Below, piece by piece: positions 19,680 through 30,536 of a DNA stretch of 64,000 nt. The stretch comes from Schistocerca nitens. Taxonomy: Eukaryota > Arthropoda > Insecta > Orthoptera > Acrididae. The first letter of the stretch is position 1; each line of letters opens with the position of its first letter. Location: assembly GCF_023898315.1 (NCBI RefSeq), contig NC_064622.1, positions 75,712,387 through 75,776,386 on the forward strand, written 5' to 3'. A model generated the notes under the pieces. It saw only the letters and a program-made list of their open reading frames with translations. It did no database searches and had not been told where the DNA came from. A program made the position numbers and the translations under genes.

Positions 19680-20847
19680 CACTCCTAGAAATTGAAATAA
19701 GAACACCGTGAATTCATTGTCCCAGGAAGGGGAAACTTTATTGACACATTCCTGGGGTCAGATACATCACATGATCACACTGACAGAACCACAGGCACAT
19801 AGACACAGGCAACAGAGCATGCACAATGTCGGCACTAGTACAGTGTATATCCACCTTTCGCAGCAATGCAGGCTGCTATTCTCCCATGGAGACGATCGTA
19901 GAGATGCTGGATGTAGTCCTGTGGAACGGCTTGCCATGCCATTTCCACCTGGCGCCTCAGTTGGACCAGCGTTCGTGCTGGACGTGCAGACCGCGTGAGA
20001 CGACGTTTCATCCAGTCCCAAACATGCTCAATGGGGGACAGATCCGGAGATCATGCTGGCCAGGGTAGTTGACTTACACCTTCTAGAGAACGTTGGGTGG
20101 CACGGGATACATGCGGACGTGCATTGTCCTGTTGGAACAGCAAGTTCCCTTGCTGGTCTAGGAATGGTAGAACGATGGGTTCGATGACGGTTTGGATGTA
20201 CCGTGCACTATTCAGTGTCCCCTCGACGATCACCAGTGGTGTACGGCCAGTGTAGGAGATCGCTCCCCACACCATGATGCCGGGTGTTGGCCCTGTGTGC
20301 CTCGGTCGTATGCAGTCCTGATTGTGGTGCTCACCTGCACGGCGCCAAACACGCATACGACCATCATTGGCACCAAGGCAGAAGCGACTCTCATCGCTGA
20401 AGACGACACGTCTCCATTCGTCCCTCCATTCACGCCTGTCGCGACACCACTGGAGGCGGGCTGCACGATGTTGGGGCGTGAGCGGAAGACGGCCTAACGG
20501 TGTGCGGGACCGTAGCCCAGCTTCATGGAGACGGTTGCGAATGGTCCTCGCCGATACCCCAGGAGCAACAATGTCCCTAATTTACTGGGAAGTGGCGGTG
20601 CGGTCCCCTACGGCACTGCGTAGGATCCTACGGTCTTGGCGTGCATCCGTGCGTCGCTGCGGTCCGGTCCCAGGTCGACGGGCACGTGCACCTTCCGCCG
20701 ACCACTGGCGACAACATCGATGTACTGTGGAGACCTCACGCCCCACGTGTTGAGCAATTCGGCGGTACGTCCACCCGGCCTCCCGCATGGGTATGGTGGG
20801 TCTGACACACCGGTGTCAATGTGTTCTTTTTTCCATTTCCAGGGATG
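19680..20847 (-). mobile_element. Complete Tc1-type element with TA duplications
   Basis: Terminal inverted repeats of about 27 bp (left cactcctagaaattgaaat; right the inverse of catccctggaaatggaaaa) lie directly inside TA at 19678-19679 and 20848-20849. The body encodes one transposase on the minus strand. A further 19-bp inverted repeat lies outside these ends (19640-19658 and 20878-20896). Confidence 0.9.
19835..20788 (-). pseudogene. Tc1 transposase, one frame with two nonsense codons
   Basis: The frame from ATG 20788 to TAG 19835 is 317 codons with no frameshift. Only two stops break it: TAA at 20582-20584 and TGA at 20051-20053. The N-terminus has a helix-turn-helix (GWTYRRIAQHVGREVSTVHR). 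The catalytic acidic residues lie in FSDESRFC, QQDNARPH and SPDLSPIEHVWD. The last two are separated by about 32 residues as I count, slightly shorter than the classical 34. The transposase would bind the terminal repeats and cut and paste the element at TA. The TGA falls where this family usually has an Arg codon, consistent with CGA to TGA decay. Confidence 0.88.
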
Positions 20848-21046
20848 TAAGTCCTCTGAAAAGACCCCCCATGGAAATGCTGACTCCTAGCATGTTCCTA
20901 TGCAGCCACAATAAATTTTGCATCGCCATAATCATTTTCTTGTGCCTTTGTCCTGGTTCGGCTTAGGGTCCGAGTGGTTATTAAAGGATAAGGTATACAG
21001 TTTTGAACATAGATGTTACTCAGCAACCGAACACTTATTTCAGTAT

Positions 21047-22512
21047 AGGATTAAACAGCCAACCGGTCGCACTTAAACGTTAGTTACACTGACCCAGATT
21101 TAGACACCTACTAGGGGTGTCTTCATCAGAATGAAATGTTGCTAAATAGTAAAATTACCTTGCTGCAAAGCAATAGTCAGAATGTGGAGCAACTATGCAA
21201 ATTCTGACTGTTGCATTTTAGCAATGTAATTTTACGATTTAGCAACGCTTCATTCTCATGAAAACACCTCTATTAGGTGTGGAAACCTGGGTCAGTGTGT
21301 AACGTTCTTCTAATAAATAAAGAGAAAACTTTACGATTACGGAAAATGAATGTATGAACCATTGAATTGATACTGAACTCGAATTATCGTGTAGCGTGTC
21401 GTAACTGCAAGTGGTGTGCTTACTCTGTGCTACTGTTAGCAAAACATTACACGAATTGAATGGGCAATGCAACTCCCAGTACCAATAAAGAAATAAATAA
21501 ATACAGTCACTGCAAAATACATTCAGCCCCTTAGGCACTGAATCCTCTGGCCTTGTTCAAAACTAATAACTTTGATCCCTGTGCATATAACAAATAAATT
21601 AAATTGCCTTACCTCTAAAGCAGCAACGGAGTAAAGCGATGTATTCGATCTCTCACGAAAAACAAAATTATAGTAGCTACAGGCTCAGCAGTGTGCAATG
21701 CTGGCCATAATACTTGAATCCACATGAAATTGTTTTGGCTGATATATGAGAACATTTAAATGACCTCACTTCTTTTGAAAAATATATGACCTGAACAGGG
21801 AGGCGGTACTGATTATGGTGAATTACTAACACTGAACATTTTTAGCAAATTTATATTGCAAGTTAAGTTTGGCTTTTCAAAAACATCTGCCAACTGAAGT
21901 AACATTACTCACAATTGATTCACAAACAATGGAATTTAAACAGCAAGTATTATCTAACTTCACTAATCCAACATAAATGCAAATCATCAGATTACATATA
22001 GCTGTGTTAACAATTCTTGGAAGCATTACAAAAGTAAAATATCTAACTAGCCTTTTTATCAAAACGGTTTACGTATATTCTGGGGTTACTCAACAATTAC
22101 AAATTATCAGCCAACTCATCTATACTAACGCGCTGGCAAAAACAAAAATCATAATTATTTAACATCTTTACCTTGCTTGCATGAAGTCTTCTGCTATATG
22201 TTCAACAATATTGACATACCTAAATTAATCACACACTTGGTGAGTTCACACAGCGCACCACAAAAACTGCCTACTCGATCGTCTTTCCCTGACAGACAGC
22301 TACCGGCAACTGAGCGCCAAGCGCTCTCATACTGTAACACTATAATAATCTCAGACCAGAAGCAGTATCTCTGGGCCTGCGATATAAAGCCTATCAAAGG
22401 CATACGTCGTTTACAAAATTCACATTCGGATGCCACATACAAATGTGCCCCAGTATGCTCCTTTCAAATGCACCTATAGTTTATGTGCAACCGGTTGGCT
22501 GTTTAATCCTGT
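21047..22512. repeat. 33-bp inverted repeats 1.4 kb apart
   Basis: Inverted copies of aggattaaacagccaaccgg plus adjacent bases lie at 21047-21079 and 22480-22512, with few mismatches. The 1.4 kb between them is AT-rich, holds the MITE at 21076-21306 and has no recognisable transposase. They could be the ends of a non-autonomous DNA transposon or two inverted repeat fragments. Confidence 0.55.
21076..21306. mobile_element. Foldback MITE with arms of about 105 bp
   Basis: Left arm 21076-21181 (aacgttagttacactgaccc, then caccta, then aatgaaatgttgctaaat) is inverted at 21202-21306. The spacer is about 20 bp, so nearly the whole element is self-complementary. No coding capacity. Confidence 0.85.
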
Positions 22513-22718
22513 GTTGTGGATAAGTTATGGCTGATTTCATGGGTGGTCGAATGCCCTTCCTGTCGTCACCCCGGAATATGAAGACCCCAAATGTCACTGT
22601 CTGCGTGTAGTGTCTTTCATGTGAAGGTGAGCGAAAGTTCTCTAAACGCTTCTGAATTGTGTAAGTGAAGTGGGATTTGGGTCCCATCTCGACATTAATC
22701 TTTGTCACTTGTTCCCAA

Positions 22719-22880
22719 GGCCGGAGTGGCCGCGGGTTTTGAGGCGCCATGTCACGGACTGAGCGGCCCCTCCCTACGGAGGTTCGAGTCCTTCATCGGG
22801 CATGGGTGTGTGCGTGTGTGTGTTGTTCACAGCCTAAGTTAGTTTAAGTAGTGTGTAAGTCTAGGGATTAATACATATTT
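22719..22880 (+). mobile_element. SINE, family 1 relative, diverged
   Basis: The head ggccggagtggccgcgggtt, a B-box-like ggttcgagtcc and the body aagttagtttaagtagtgtg match the subfamily at 13427-13571 more closely than the common family 1. The 3' end fades near 22880. The DNA just upstream (22540-22700, with gaatgcccttcctgtcgtca) resembles another dispersed repeat that I cannot name. Confidence 0.7.
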
Positions 22881-23657
22881 GAAAATCTTTTTCTGAGACC
22901 ATTACCCCTGAACGAGATCAGATGATATCCAATACCCCGAACAAAAGTTTAGGACCTAATTAAAAATTAGATTGTAAACAATTAACACTCTTCGTATAAA
23001 ACGACAAACGATTTTCAATTATTGGCTGATGTTGAAACATGTCCTCTACGTATTTCACGTATTTCAGTGCACCAAGATATAATGATAATTCGTTTCTTCG
23101 ATTTTGTTTTCGTTGCTACCGTAGTCCGAAGTTCACACCTGTTTGCTGCGAATGGAATCGGTGTTCATAAAGGTTCTTTCGATAATAGTGGCAACTAATC
23201 ACCGATCCACTAACAATAGCCACTAATCACCGAACTTGAGCTAAATTAATATCTGTTCTGCTTCATCAAGAAATCTGTTTGGAGTGTGTTTTAAGGTGCA
23301 AGAAATTGTGCTTTCGCAGGAATTTCATTTTCTGAAAATATTCCTTCAGTCACAGAGTTCGATCTCAGAGCCACTTTTCCTCATCAGAAAAATAGTTGCT
23401 ATTAGAATTTATTAATGACAACGAGTGATAACTACTACCACTGGATGGAAACCAAAAGGAATAAATAGAAAAGTTAAAATGATCTCAAGTGCACATAACT
23501 CCTTTCAGTAATCCCTGGCTTTTCAATATGAAAATCAAACTTGGACACACTACTCAGCAATGCATGGAGAGATGCACGTGCGTATTACTAGGAAAGACAA
23601 GAAAGCAAATAAACGGGTTAAGGACTAGACACGAAGACGTAATTGCAACAGAGATAG
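22881..23657. other. No recognised gene
   Basis: AT-rich, nothing recognised. Confidence 0.5.
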
Positions 23658-23853
23658 GAAAAGGCGCAAAATGGTTCAAATGGCTCTGAGCACTATGGGA
23701 CGCAACATCTGAGGTCATCAGTCCCCTAGAACTTAGAACTACTTAAACCTACTTAACCTAAGCACATCACACACATCCATGCCCGAGGCAGGATTCGAAC
23801 CTACGACCGTAGCGGTCACGCGGTTCCAAACTGAAGCGCCTAGAAAAGGTGCA
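23658..23853 (-). mobile_element. SINE, family 1, 5' truncated
   Basis: Minus-strand copy lacking the extreme 5' head; it stops inside the A-box region at gcgcctaga. Short direct repeats gaaaaggcgca (23658-23668) and gaaaaggtgca (23843-23853) show that the truncation happened during insertion. Confidence 0.83.
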
Positions 23854-24190
23854 GGTGGGGTGGACAGCAGCCAGAAAGTGGATGGTACATGGCCAAAGAA
23901 AACTTCTGTCATGGATTCCAAGAACTAACCGACTGAGGAAAAGTAACTGAAGGTAGGTAGGTAGATGGCCATAGAAAATAATCAGAAACCGCAGGGATTC
24001 GTTTCGCTCAAAGTAACAGTGCACGGAAATATCCAGAGATGGTTTTTACCCAGCAGTGGATGACAAACGTCAGATGATGATGCTCCGTTACATTTTAGAG
24101 TGTACCATAATAGTGATTACTTTTGAGTGATCACTAAATCTTCAATGAATCCGTTTTGGTTTTACCACTCAGAAACGTTACCGCTCGATG

Positions 24191-24375
24191 GGTAATTAGC
24201 CCTTGTTTGGGAACCTCTGATGTAGTGAGATATGGGAAATTGCCTAAAAACCACATCCAGGTTGGACAGCACTCCGTCCCGCGTCGCTAATCCGCCCTGA
24301 CGGATTTCATCGGGACCGGGGCAAATCCCTGTCGCTGTAGCAGCGCTTTAACATGCACGGCCAACCGGCCAGGTG
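24191..24375 (-). mobile_element. SINE-like repeat, family 5 (ggccggttggccgtgcatg head)
   Basis: On the minus strand it begins ggccggttggccgtgcatg, then ttaaagcgctgctacagcga and ttgccccggtcccgatgaaa, and ends near ttcccatatctcactacatc. The head looks tRNA-related, but the B box is weak. No clear target duplication. Confidence 0.55.
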
Positions 24376-24720
24376 CATCGAGCACCAAATACTTATGGCT
24401 GTATAATAATGAGTAGCCACTCGAAACGATTTAGCTCTTAATGAATTTATTTGAATAAACCTTAGCATTTAAAGTAATGTGTTTGCTAATGATCTCCCCA
24501 ATCATACGGTAACTATGAATAATTATTGTCCTCTTGCAAAATTTCTGCACTTAGCGTGCAGAGACTATGAAACTGGAGATATCACATCGGCCTTCGTAAG
24601 AATGTCATCCACACAATCCAGAAGATAGGAGAAGCAGATGAACGCAAGAAATACCTTACGATCAGCGTGACAGGTCATTAGTGGCAGTTGTTGATCAGAA
24701 TAATGTACAAAATAATGTTT
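24376..24720. other. No recognised gene
   Basis: Nothing recognised. Confidence 0.45.
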
Positions 24721-25250
24721 AAGGGCATTTCAAAAACTAAGATGCACGTTATTAAGCCAGGCCGGGTACCTTTTATTGAATTCTCCACTGACATACACAC
24801 ATCACACTAATTTTCAGCATAGTCCCGAACTGTCTGATCATCCTACCAGTCTTCGATAGAAATCCGCTCCTGGGTCACAGAGTCATTCGAGAACCGCTGT
24901 GTGAACATCGTCAGCGTTGGGAAAATTTCGATCGCTGGTAGCCAGTTCCCCGACTGTCTGGACATCGCCGTCTGCGGTTGATGTGGATGGCCTTCCCTCC
25001 CGATCAGAATCACTCAAGTGTGTGCGGCCTTGATCGGCTGTTGGCACCATTTCACTACTGCTGCACGCGACACTATATTTGGTCCACATACAACCACAAT
25101 ATCACGACGAATCTGTTTGCAGTTTAAACATTTTTGCCAGCAAGAATCGTATTGCCTCGCGTGTATCAGCTTTGGTGTACATCTCCTGCCTTTTCAATCC
25201 AAAGCTTTTATGCAACTGTAACAGTTCCGTACATAGAAGAGGACAATTAC
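24721..25250 (-). pseudogene. Mariner-like transposase remnant
   Basis: Minus-strand fragments in several frames resemble the N-terminal helix-turn-helix part and linker of mariner transposases: REAIRFLLAKMFKLQTDSS, then a basic/acidic stretch DSDREGRPSTSTADGDVQT like the usual GRPSTS linker. A degenerate C-terminal tail (24790-24890: ERISIEDW, then RDYAEN) matches the ends of the same family. The catalytic core is missing, so a large internal deletion has occurred. Confidence 0.5.
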
Positions 25251-25497
25251 TCTTTTCTAACAACGCGCACTGTTGTTGCGTAAGGTCTTTGATGTGTCCA
25301 CATCGAGTCCGCCATACAGGGTGTTTCAAAAATGACCGGTATATTTGAAACGGCAATAATAACTAAACGAGCAGCGATAGAAATACACCATTTGTTGCAA
25401 TATGTTTGGGACAACAGTACATTTTCAGGCAGACAAACTTTCGAAATTACAGTAGTTACAATTTTCAACAACAGATGGCGCTGCGGTCTGGGAAACT

Positions 25498-27051
25498 CTA
25501 TAGTACGATATTTTCCACATATCCACCATGCGTAGCAATAATATGGCGTAGTCGCTGAATGAAATTACCCGAAACCTTTGACAACGTGTCTGGCGGAATG
25601 GCTTCACATGCAGATGAGATGTACTGCTTCAGCTGTTCAATTGTTTCTGGATTCTGGCGGTACACCTGGTCTTTCAAGTGTCCCCACAGAAAGAAGTCAC
25701 AGGGGTTCATGTCTGGCGAATAGGGAGGCCAATCCACGCCGCCTCCTGTATGTTTAGGATAGCCCAAAGCAATCACACGATCATCGAAATATTCATTCAG
25801 GAAATTAAAGACGTCGGCCGTGTGATGTGGCCGGGCACCATCTTGCATAAACGATAGGTGTTCGCAGTGTCGTCTAAGGCAGTTTGTACCGCCACAAATT
25901 CACGAAGAATGTCCAGATAGCGTGATGCAGTAATCGTTTCGGATCTGAAAAATGGGCCAATGATTCCTTTGGAAGACATGGCGGCCCAGACCAGTACTTT
26001 TTGAGGATGCAGGGACGATGGGACTGCAACATGGGGCTTTTCGGTTCCCCATATGCGCCAGTTCTGTTTATTGACGAAGCCGTCCAGGTAAAAATAAGCT
26101 TCGTCAGTAAACCAAATGCTGCCCACATGCATATCGCCGTCATCAATCCTGTGCACTATATCGTTAGCGAATGTCTCTCGTGCAGCAATGGTAGCGGCGC
26201 TGAGGGGTTGCCGCGTTTGAATTTTGTATGGATAGAGGTGTAAACTCTGGCGCATGAGACGATACGTGGACGTAGGCGTCATTTGGACCGCAGCTGCAAC
26301 ACGGCGAACGGAAACCCGAGGCCGCTGTTGGATCACCTGCTGCACTAGCTGCGCGTTGCCCTCTGTGGTTGCCGTACGCGGTCGCTCTACCTTTCCAGCA
26401 CGTTCATCCGTCCCGTTCCCAGTCCGTTGAAATTTTGCAAACAGATCCTTTATTGTATCGCTTTTCGGTCCTTTGGTTACATTAAACCTCCGTTGAAAAC
26501 TTCGTCTTGTTGCAACAACACTGTGTTCTAGGCGGTGGAATTCCAACACCAGAAAAATCCTCTGTTCTAAGGAATAAACTGTGGTGTCACCGCCAGACAC
26601 CACACTTGCTAGGTGGTAACTTAAATCGGCCGCGGTCCTGTAGTACATGTCGGACCCGCGTGTCGCCACTGTGTAATCGCAACCTAGCGCCACCACATGG
26701 CAGGTCACGAGACACGGACTAGACCTCGCCCCAGTTGTACGGACTACATAGCTTGCGACCAGACGTACGAAGCTTTCCTCTCATTTGCCGAGAGACAGAT
26801 TGAATAGCCTTCAGCTTAGTCCATAGCTACTACCTAGCAAGGCGCCATTTGTATCAGTGCTTATAGCTTACTACTATTCAAGAGATGTATTCCAACAAGA
26901 GAATAAAAGTTAAGTAACATCTACGTACTTTTCTTCTTATTCATTAATAAGTCTCATGTTCCAGAACTTCAAGCCCGTCTGCGTTAGTTTAGCGTGCACC
27001 TAGCTACCTCATTGTGTCTATGCTGTATGAGCTAGACACAACATAAACCAT
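25498..27051 (-). pseudogene. DDE transposase with DUF4817-type N-terminus, cut by an LTR and one frameshift
   Basis: The start ATG is at 27051-27049, beyond the LTR; the LTR splits codons 2-4 (MVYS), and the frame resumes at 26579 with SLEQRIFLVLEFHRLEHSV. That N-terminus matches the DUF4817 helix-turn-helix found in many insect transposases. Catalytic acidic residues lie in WFTDEAYFYLDG, MQDGARPHH and YSPDMNPCDFFLWG, the third being Asp as in mariner-type enzymes; the spacing from the second is about 47 by my count, unusually long. One frameshift near 25849-25862, just before MQDGARPHH, breaks the frame. The C-terminus ends YVENIVL. Confidence 0.88.
26575..27048 (+). mobile_element. Solo LTR, 464 bp, target duplication TAAAC
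   Basis: The LTR spans 26580-27043, starts tgtggtgtcaccgccagac and ends gctagacacaaca. TAAAC flanks it at 26575-26579 and 27044-27048. It has an AATAAA at about 26902-26907 and aligns with the LTRs at 1-245 and 8842-9324. No internal sequence remains, so it arose by recombination between the two LTRs of a full element. Confidence 0.93.
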
Positions 27052-27546
27052 GTTGTCTACAGCACACTTGCACGTTGTGAACAGCACACGCTTACAGCAG
27101 AAAGACGACGTACAGAATGGCGCACCCACAGACTGCGTTGTCTTCTATATCTTTCACATCACTTGCAGCGCCATCTGTTGTTGAAAATTGTAACTACTGT
27201 AATTTCGAAAGTTTGTCTGCCTGAAAATGTACTGTTGTCCCAAGCATATTGCAACAAACGGTGTATTTCTATCGCTGCTCGTTTAGTTTTTATTGCCGTT
27301 TCAACTATACCGGTCATTTTTGAAACACCCTGTATATCGATGCTAAGCGATATCGCACTCGGGGACGTAGACTCTGGGGAGCGCGAAACCTCTGAAATAG
27401 CACGCCACGTGCCCAGGAGGCGCAGGTCACCCGCGATGCGACTACTGCTTTCAGACTTGGTATACTTGGACTTCGGACGGGGCGAGGGTTTGTGCGTCCT
27501 CGTCATCCAGCAGGACGTCATTGCTGATGCGGACGACGGCTAACAT

Positions 27547-28312
27547 GGTCTACATCTACATCTACATTTGTACTCCTCAAGCCACTCAACGGTGTGTGGC
27601 GGAGGGCACTTTACGTGCCACTGTCATTACCTCCCTTTCCTGTTCAAGTCGCGTATGGTTCGCGGGAAGAACGACTGCCGGAAAGCCTCCGTGCGCTCGA
27701 ATATCTCTCTAATTTTACATTCGTGATCTCCGCGGGAGGTATAAGTAGGGGGAAGCAATATATTCGATACCTCATCCAGAAACGCACCCTCTCGAAACCT
27801 GGCGAGCAAGCTACACCGCGACGCAGAGCGCCTCTCTTTCAGAGTCTGCCACCTGAGTTTGCTAAACATCTCCGTAACGCTATCACGCTTACCAAATAAC
27901 CCTGTGACGATACGCGCCCGTCTTCTTTGGATCTTCTCTATCTCCTCTGTCTACCCGACCTGGTACGGATCCCACACTGATGAGTAATACTCAAGTATAG
28001 GTCGAACGAGTGTTTTGCAGGCCACCTCCTTTGTTGATGGACTACATATTATAAGGACTCTCCCAATGAATCTCAACCTGGTACCCGCCTAAGCAACAAT
28101 TAATTTTATATGATCATTCCACTTCAAATCGTTCCTCACGCATACTCCCAGGTATTTTACAGAAGTAACTGCTACCAGTGTTTGTTCCGCTACCATATAA
28201 TCATACAATAAAGGAGCCTTCTTTCTATGTATTCGCTATACATTACATTTGTTTATGTTAAGGGTCAGTTGCCACTCCCTGCACCAAGTGCCCATCCGCT
28301 GCAGAGCTGAAC
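27547..28312 (-). mobile_element. CR1-like LINE 3' fragment
   Basis: At its left end, ctacatctacatctacat is the reverse complement of the CR1 gatgta tail. On the minus strand the C-terminus of the reverse-transcriptase ORF is readable: LKERRSASRCSLLARF, then ILLPPTYTSRGDHECKIREI and QSFFPRTIRDLNRKG. These align with the intact CR1 at 55595-59824 (ILLPPTYISRNDHNEKIREI). The remainder to 28312 is in degraded frames of the same ORF. Confidence 0.8.
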
Positions 28313-29003
28313 TAGGGAACGATGTGTGGACTACTGGCGACACGCTTTGTTAAATTTATTCAAAAATGGTTCAAATGGCTTTTTGTACGTGGCACTTGAC
28401 AATGACTTTGTATCTAACAATTTATAATTACGATATTTTTTTTTTAACTGAGCGAAATAACGGCCAGTATATCCGGTCAAAATAATATAGATAATCATAA
28501 TGACGTGGCAACTTATTCCACACGAATATTTAACAAGTTCACCGAAAATTATAGTGTATTGTTACACAAAATACATTCTTAAGTAGACTAATCTGCTTTT
28601 CTTTATAGATGTGTGGCTGTGCATTACACGTTGGCACACTGAGAGAGCCAAATCTTGTGTCTATGTTTGTTCTTCTTCAGTTTAACAGGAGCCTTCCTTC
28701 TTTCTTAACCAGCCAATAGGGAGCCACGAAAACCCACGCTTCCATATACAGCGATACAAGGTATCTGACCCCATGACGTCGCATCCACCACTGAGAGACC
28801 AGGAACATTTTGTTACTTTTGCAAGATGCTTGTCACGAGCCTCAGCGTAACTTGTCGATTTAAACCCTGTTGTATGCCGGACTTTCTAGCAGTCGGAGCG
28901 ATCCCCATTTATTCATACACTTACTTTGAAGTTCGCGCAACGGATTAAGAGAAAAGAGACCCTTCACAAAGTAATTATGCGTGCCGGAGTTGCAAAATTA
29001 TTA
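28313..29003. other. No recognised gene; SINE tail fragment
   Basis: At 28362-28380 caaaaatggttcaaatggc is identical to the 3' tail of family 1 SINEs (minus strand), but no more of the SINE follows. It may be a very short 5'-truncated copy. Confidence 0.4.
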
Positions 29004-29265
29004 TGGTGGCAGGGATTGTTGGGTTGTTTGGGGGAAGAGACCAAACAGCGAGGTCATCGGTCTCATCGGATTAGGGAGGGACTGGGAAGGAAGTCGGCCG
29101 TGCCCTTTCAAAGGAACCCTCTCGGCATTTGCCCGGAACGGTTTAAGGAAATTACGGAAAACCTAAATCAGGATGGCCGGACGCGGGATTGAACCGTCGT
29201 CCTCCCGAACGCGAGTCCAGTGTGCTAACCACTGCGCCACCTCGCTCGGTGGTGGCAGGGATTGT
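29004..29265 (-). mobile_element. SINE, family 3, with perfect 16-bp target duplication
   Basis: Minus strand: head ccgagcgaggtggcgcagtg, ggttagcacactggactcgc, B-box-like ggttcaatccc, then the body gatttaggttttccgtaatt and cctttgaaagggcacggccg. TGGTGGCAGGGATTGT flanks it at 29004-29019 and 29250-29265. This is the best-preserved family 3 copy in the window. Confidence 0.92.
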
Positions 29266-29650
29266 CTAACTACAGAACTAATAGAAAAAGTCGAGTCTTT
29301 GGCCGCTTCAATTGGTTCTTCTCTTGGGAAAGTATTAAGCTATACTGACCGTACTTTAGACGCTTGTCGCTAGGCTTTAGGGTAATGAGGAAACGAAATG
29401 AAAAACGTTGCTTCTAGCCTACACACTCGAATTTACATTCCCCGATAACGCAGAAATGACTGCATTGACCATGCTGTGAGAGGGGGGTGCTTATCAGGGA
29501 TGCAAGGGAATTACTGACACCCAGTCAGCGCTTAAGGAGCGACATGTGGAAACATACATACAAAGATTCACTGACAAGGGGAGGCCACGACGTTTGGAAC
29601 GTGGACTTATTGTAAACTTCGTACACTCGTTGTACTTCTGAAGCGTTATC

Positions 29651-29811
29651 GCCGGCACAGTAGCTCAGCGTGTTCGGTCAGAGAGTTAGCTGCTCTCTGT
29701 AATTAAAAACTGAGTCAACGGCTCAACACTGAACTTGAACGTGTCACGGGACATCCGCACTGAACAAATGCAACGAACAAAATCGAACAAAACGAGAAAA
29801 ATTTTAAAAAA
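29651..29811 (+). mobile_element. SINE segment, family 4
   Basis: gccggcacagtagctcagcg, then gttagctgctctctgtaatt, actgagtcaacggctcaaca and an A-rich end match the element at 4700-4857. As there, its A-rich end joins a tRNA-like ggttagcg sequence. Confidence 0.75.
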
Positions 29812-30170
29812 GTGGTTAGCGTTCAAGACCCATAATCGTTGGATCGATTCCCGTTCGTCAGTTTTTTTTTATTTTTAACACAGTCATTTTCTTTACTATT
29901 TATATTACAATTGATATAATGGGAAAAAATACGTGTAATTGTATGAACTTTTATTAAATTTACAATGTTATTTGACAGTCTAAAAAATTTTATTATCGCA
30001 AATGATGTAATATTCTTAACTATCGACTAGTAAACGACTAAACACATAAAGTGATACTAAAAATGTATGCTTCTCCGTGATTTGAGAAATCCCTTATACT
30101 TGGAAGGAGCCCGAAACTATTGTTACCTGCACGTTTTGACCGGCACAAACGGCTTTCGAAAGATGTACAA

Positions 30171-30536
30171 TTATTCGTCGCTTTCGACATTACGAGTACA
30201 AGTTGCACGATGGTATTTTTCGCAAAAACATGGAAAACATAAAGTTAAACGGCACCAGCTGCATTGATTAAATGCTATGTTTCCGCATACGCAAGGTCTT
30301 TTGAGGTTTTCCGTGGAAAAACAAACCTCGTTAACATTTTCAAAAACCTCTCTTCCAGCCGATAGTTTGGAAGCAAACCATGCATAACTCAGCATTTCCT
30401 TAAATATTCGTGCTGATGATTGGTCATGCAGTATCGAGTGCATTTTAGTAGCGTCTTCACCAGAAGCAATTTCTCGTTCCCTTTGATTAAATACAAACAA
30501 TTTTGAAGAAACGGACGAGCATACATTTTCTGTATC
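30171..30536 (-). pseudogene. Cys/His-rich C-terminal protein fragment of an unidentified element
   Basis: The frame is open from about 30536 and has no ATG at its start, so it is probably the 3' part of a longer ORF. It reads REREIASGEDATKMHSILHD, then KEMLSYAWFASKLSAGREVF. It ends with a zinc-finger-like pattern CVCGNIAFNQCSWCRLTLCF, then CFCEKYHRATC (C-x-C, C-x2-C, C-x2-C, then H and C). Cys/His-rich ends like this occur in some DNA transposases. I cannot assign the family. It fills the unique core between the inverted repeats. Confidence 0.5.

Larger units (their letters stand above)
25315..27334 (-). mobile_element. Tc1/mariner-superfamily element with 168-bp terminal repeats and an inserted LTR
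   Basis: Perfectly placed TA flanks lie at 25315-25316 and 27333-27334. The terminal repeats at 25317-25484 and 27165-27332 begin cagggtgtttcaaaaatgac and are nearly identical over 168 bp. The element encodes one transposase on the minus strand. Without the LTR (26580-27043 plus the 5-bp duplication) it is about 1.55 kb. Confidence 0.92.
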
